Below are positions 22,648 through 24,877 of a stretch of 24,877 nt of DNA, one piece after another. Source of the stretch: Candidatus Dechloromonas phosphorivorans (GTDB lineage Bacteria > Pseudomonadota > Gammaproteobacteria > Burkholderiales > Rhodocyclaceae); contig JADKBR010000010.1 of assembly GCA_016714975.1 (NCBI GenBank), positions 1 to 24,877 on the forward strand. The letters are read 5' to 3'. Made by a program: the position numbers and the translations under genes. Numbering within the stretch: the first letter of the stretch is position 1; each line of letters opens with the position of its first letter. The notes beneath the pieces are model-generated. The model was not told the origin of the DNA. It did not search any database and worked only from the letters and a program-made list of their open reading frames with translations.

Positions 22648-23665
22648 CTAGCCGGCGGCCTTCCCCTTCGGAACAAGATGCCGATGATGTGCGCCAGCTC
22701 GATGGCGGCGTTCTGGATTGATGTCGACCTTTGTCTTCGAGCGTCGGCGCGATGTTGATCGCCGCGTCGGTGATCAACAATGGACGATGGTAGGTCAGCA
22801 CGTTCATCACGAGAACGTGGCTGATGCGGCGCGCGGTACGCAGGCCGTTAGCGCGCGAGAGACGACCTCGGCCATCCGGTTCGTCCGGTTTGCGGGGCTG
22901 CCTTCATCAGAGAGCCTCGGCATCGCCGGTGCGGACCAGCGAAACGGCGATCGCCACACGTCATAACATTGCCGAGGCATTGACGATCCGTACCCCGCTG
23001 GGGTCGATGCCGAATTCTTCGGCCGCCGAAGCGGATCTTGGTTTCCCGGACCGACCAGGATCGGTTCGATGATGCCTTCGTGGAAGGCGATGATCAGGCC
23101 CTTCAGCGATTCCCGGTCGCACGGGTGCGGCCACCGCCATCGGAATCGGCTCAAGGCCGCGGACCAGCGACAACATCTGAAGCGCTCGTGCTTGTCGTCG
23201 CTGACCAGCTGGGTGATGGACCTCCTCCGCGCGAGATCTTTTCCGTCGGCGCCCAGAACTTCCGCCGTTCCGCGCGCGACCTGCAGGCTTTCCTGGTTGG
23301 TGCAGACGCAGTCGAATCACATGCTTATTGTGATCGGAACTTCTGTTTGGCCGTCACCGTGATGGTGATGGTGTCGCCGGTCGTCACCGGTCGCGCAAAA
23401 TGCAAGGTCTAAATCAATCAGGATGGTGCCGGGGCCGGGAAGCTGGGTGCCCTAGCACCGTGGCGATCAGCGAGCCCGCTCCATGCCGTGCGCCATGACC
23501 TCGCGAACATGCCGCTTTCGGAATACCCGCGAGCAGCATCCCCGCGGTTACCATTGCCGGACAGGACGGCGAACAGCTTGACATCCTCCGGGCATCCAGC
23601 GTGCGCGAGAGGCTAGCGCAATCAGCGGTCGGATCTCGTCGTAAGTCTTGTTGACGATGTGTCAA
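22648..23665 (-). CDS. bifunctional MaoC-like enoyl-CoA hydratase / phosphate acyltransferase (heavily frameshifted, shortened)
   Basis: Two joined domains can be read by changing frames. The N-terminal MaoC/PhaJ part has HIVNKTYDEIRPLIALASRT, VKLFAVLSG, PGPGTILIDLDLAF, TTGDTITITVTAKQK and CTNQESLQVARGTAEVLGAD. The Pta/Ptb part has GLIIAFHEGIIEPILVGPGN, EFGIDPSGVRIVNASAML, VLVMNVLTYHRPLLITDAAI, NIAPTLEDKVDI and IELAHIIGI, then PKGKAAG and TAG at 22648. Such fusions hydrate enoyl-CoA and exchange CoA for phosphate, with acetate kinase next. The span gives only about 340 codons instead of roughly 465; most of the C-terminal third of the transferase is missing. The exact start is unclear, near 23665. 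Identity is good, integrity poor. Confidence 0.75.
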
Positions 23666-23909
23666 TTCTTGCTGTCTTCAGCCTTGCCGCGCTCTTAGGT
23701 TCATCGCAAGCTCCGTTCCAGCTGGGGTATAGGGTGCTGCAATGCAGCAAACAAGTTCGGTAGTTTGCCGGGGAACTGATCGGTGTGGATACTCCGCTAC
23801 CGGGCCTGTTCCGGATACTGGTCTCGTCAGGACGGGCGCCGGCAACAGGGGTAACAGCGGTTGACCTGACGCAACAACGCGTTGCATTGGTGCTAGGCTG
23901 CATGTTGTT
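23666..23909. other. divergent intergenic region between the acyltransferase and hoxF
   Basis: About 245 bases separate the minus-strand MaoC-acyltransferase gene from the plus-strand hoxF-like gene. They should carry promoters in both directions. I see no strong -35/-10 pair and no gene. Indels here, as in the flanking genes, make motif reading unreliable. Confidence 0.35.
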
Positions 23910-24877
23910 ATGGATACCCGCCGGGAGGTGGTCTTGGCGCTCAACAGGATGCACACTGATGCGGTGGCTGGCATCCGTGGAGCGCATCGTTTCGAAACTA
24001 TCGCCGACGATCCGACCTGCATGGTGCAGATTCTGCGCAGTGCAGGAAGCGTGCGACTGGATCCCGCCGGAAGCGATCGACCGCATGCAGACGACGCTGG
24101 GGTGCCGCACCAAGATCGGGGTGGCCGGGTTCCTCCTTCTTCTATCTACGCGTATGCGGCAAATGCACCGCGTCCTGTTTTCGGACAACCTCAAACCATG
24201 CTTGGCAGCAAGGCGTTGATGGACCGCTATCTGCATGAACCTGTGGATCGAGCGTGGCAAGGAAGGTTTCGGAAGATGGCTTGGTCAGCGTCGGCCAGAC
24301 GGCATGTACCAGCATGCGATCAGGGGGCCGTTGCTGGTCAGCTAACTACGCCGTGGCCAGGTTAACCGCGACACGCATTGACGAAATCGCCGAACTGATT
24401 CGCAGCAAGGTGCCGCTTGCCGAATGGCCGGCGGAATATTTCCGCATCGAGGACAACATCCGGAGGGCAGACATACTGCTCGGGAGCGACCTGCGATCCG
24501 GGGACGTTTTGGGTGCCGCCCTGGCGCGGGTGCCGGACGCGGGCTTGGTGGCCTCGGGCATGCGCTCCTGGCGCCGGGGCCTGCCAGAGGCGGCATCAGG
24601 TGAGCCGGTGCCGTGCTCGGTGGGATCAAGCGGGCGAACCTGCGCGGGCGGGGGTGGCGCCGGCTTCACCACCGGCCTGAAGTGGGAAGCCTGCCGCAAC
24701 GCACCGTTGACAACCGACAAGCGGCGCATCGTCGTCTGCAACGCCGACGAGGGCAGACCGAGGACCTTCAAGGACTAGCGTGCTGCTCGCCAGGTTCCCC
24801 GATCTCGTGTTCAGAGGGCATGACCGTGGCGGCCTACTGTAAGGTAGAAAGCGCCAGGCGTGGGTTTTGTCTATCTG
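23910..24877 (+). CDS. hoxF: HoxF-like NAD-linked diaphorase subunit (5' part, frameshifted, runs off the window)
   Basis: HoxF is the flavin and iron-sulfur diaphorase subunit of bidirectional NAD-reducing [NiFe] hydrogenases: a NuoE-like domain fused to a NuoF-like one. From the ATG at 23910 (MDTRREVVLALNRMHTDA) the NuoE-like part reads VQEACDWIPPEAIDRMQTTL, RVLFSDN, MNLWIERGK, and VSEDGLVSVGQTACTSM. A linker follows (RIDEIAELIRSKVPLAEWPA, EYFRIEDNIRRADILLGSDL), then the NuoF NADH/FMN signature GGAGFTTGLKWEACRNA and IVVCNADEG, with TFKD, RVLLARFPDLVF and GMTVAAY to the end. Frame breaks are frequent (near 24035, 24110, 24190, 24310, 24540-24650, 24750). The fused layout favours HoxF over separate NuoE/NuoF; a formate dehydrogenase diaphorase is the alternative. 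hoxU, Y and H would lie to the right. Confidence 0.75.

Noticed and set aside
1..24877. CRISPR arrays, tRNA or rRNA genes
   Set aside because: No regularly spaced direct repeats, no cloverleaf with the invariant TTC loop, and no rRNA-like conserved stretch was found on either strand by eye.

Overview
The window looks like a chromosomal segment of a high-GC betaproteobacterium of the Rhodocyclales, perhaps close to 'Candidatus Accumulibacter'. The pointers are the hflK-hflC-DUF2065-hisZ order, phosphate (Pit/DUF47) genes, a class II (NrdJ) ribonucleotide reductase, a MaoC-phosphate acyltransferase fusion next to an acetate kinase start, and a HoxF-type diaphorase. The placement is inferred from gene content and style only; no 16S or marker comparison was possible.

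Layout. 1-3533 (+): hflK, hflC, a DUF2065 membrane protein and hisZ, tightly overlapping. The purA expected after hisZ is absent. 3794-6286 (-): a phosphate-uptake operon, DUF47 - Pit permease - DUF47, with a promoter and a terminator. 6300-7152: an unresolved mosaic of gene scraps. 7168-9234 (-): a P-loop kinase-like protein translationally coupled to a metallophosphoesterase. 9304-9907: a scrap zone with the 3' end of a Pit-like permease, the 3' end of a second nrdJ, and a dispersed repeat. 10053-14010: a SulP anion transporter (+), a periplasmic beta-propeller protein (-) and an alpha-carbonic anhydrase (-). 14142-14819 (-): a HigBA-type toxin-antitoxin with an operator palindrome. 15099-16583: an IS110-superfamily element inserted in a second copy of the repeat found at 9784-9907. 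16787-19088 (-): a visibly AT-richer two-gene cassette, an FRG-domain protein and a GIY-YIG nuclease-like protein. 19409-22403 (-): nrdJ with two NrdR boxes. 22495-23665 (-): an acetate kinase 5' remnant and a MaoC-phosphate acyltransferase. 23910-24877 (+): the start of a hoxF-like diaphorase, running off the window.

How the parts relate. The core genes serve membrane protein quality control, histidine-pathway regulation, phosphate uptake, deoxynucleotide synthesis, acyl-CoA/acyl-phosphate chemistry and NAD-linked redox. The most novel content is the accessory block 14100-19130: a toxin-antitoxin, an IS110 element with a structured non-coding end that may encode a bridge-type RNA, and an FRG + GIY-YIG cassette that could be a defence system.

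Caution on quality. From 1 to about 5,000, 6,400 to 7,700 and 20,800 to the end, conserved genes carry many small indels, several compensating one another. From about 7,700 to 20,800 the large genes are intact. This looks more like uneven consensus quality or a chimeric assembly than biological decay. I therefore call the long broken genes CDS with frameshifts and keep 'pseudogene' for truncated scraps.
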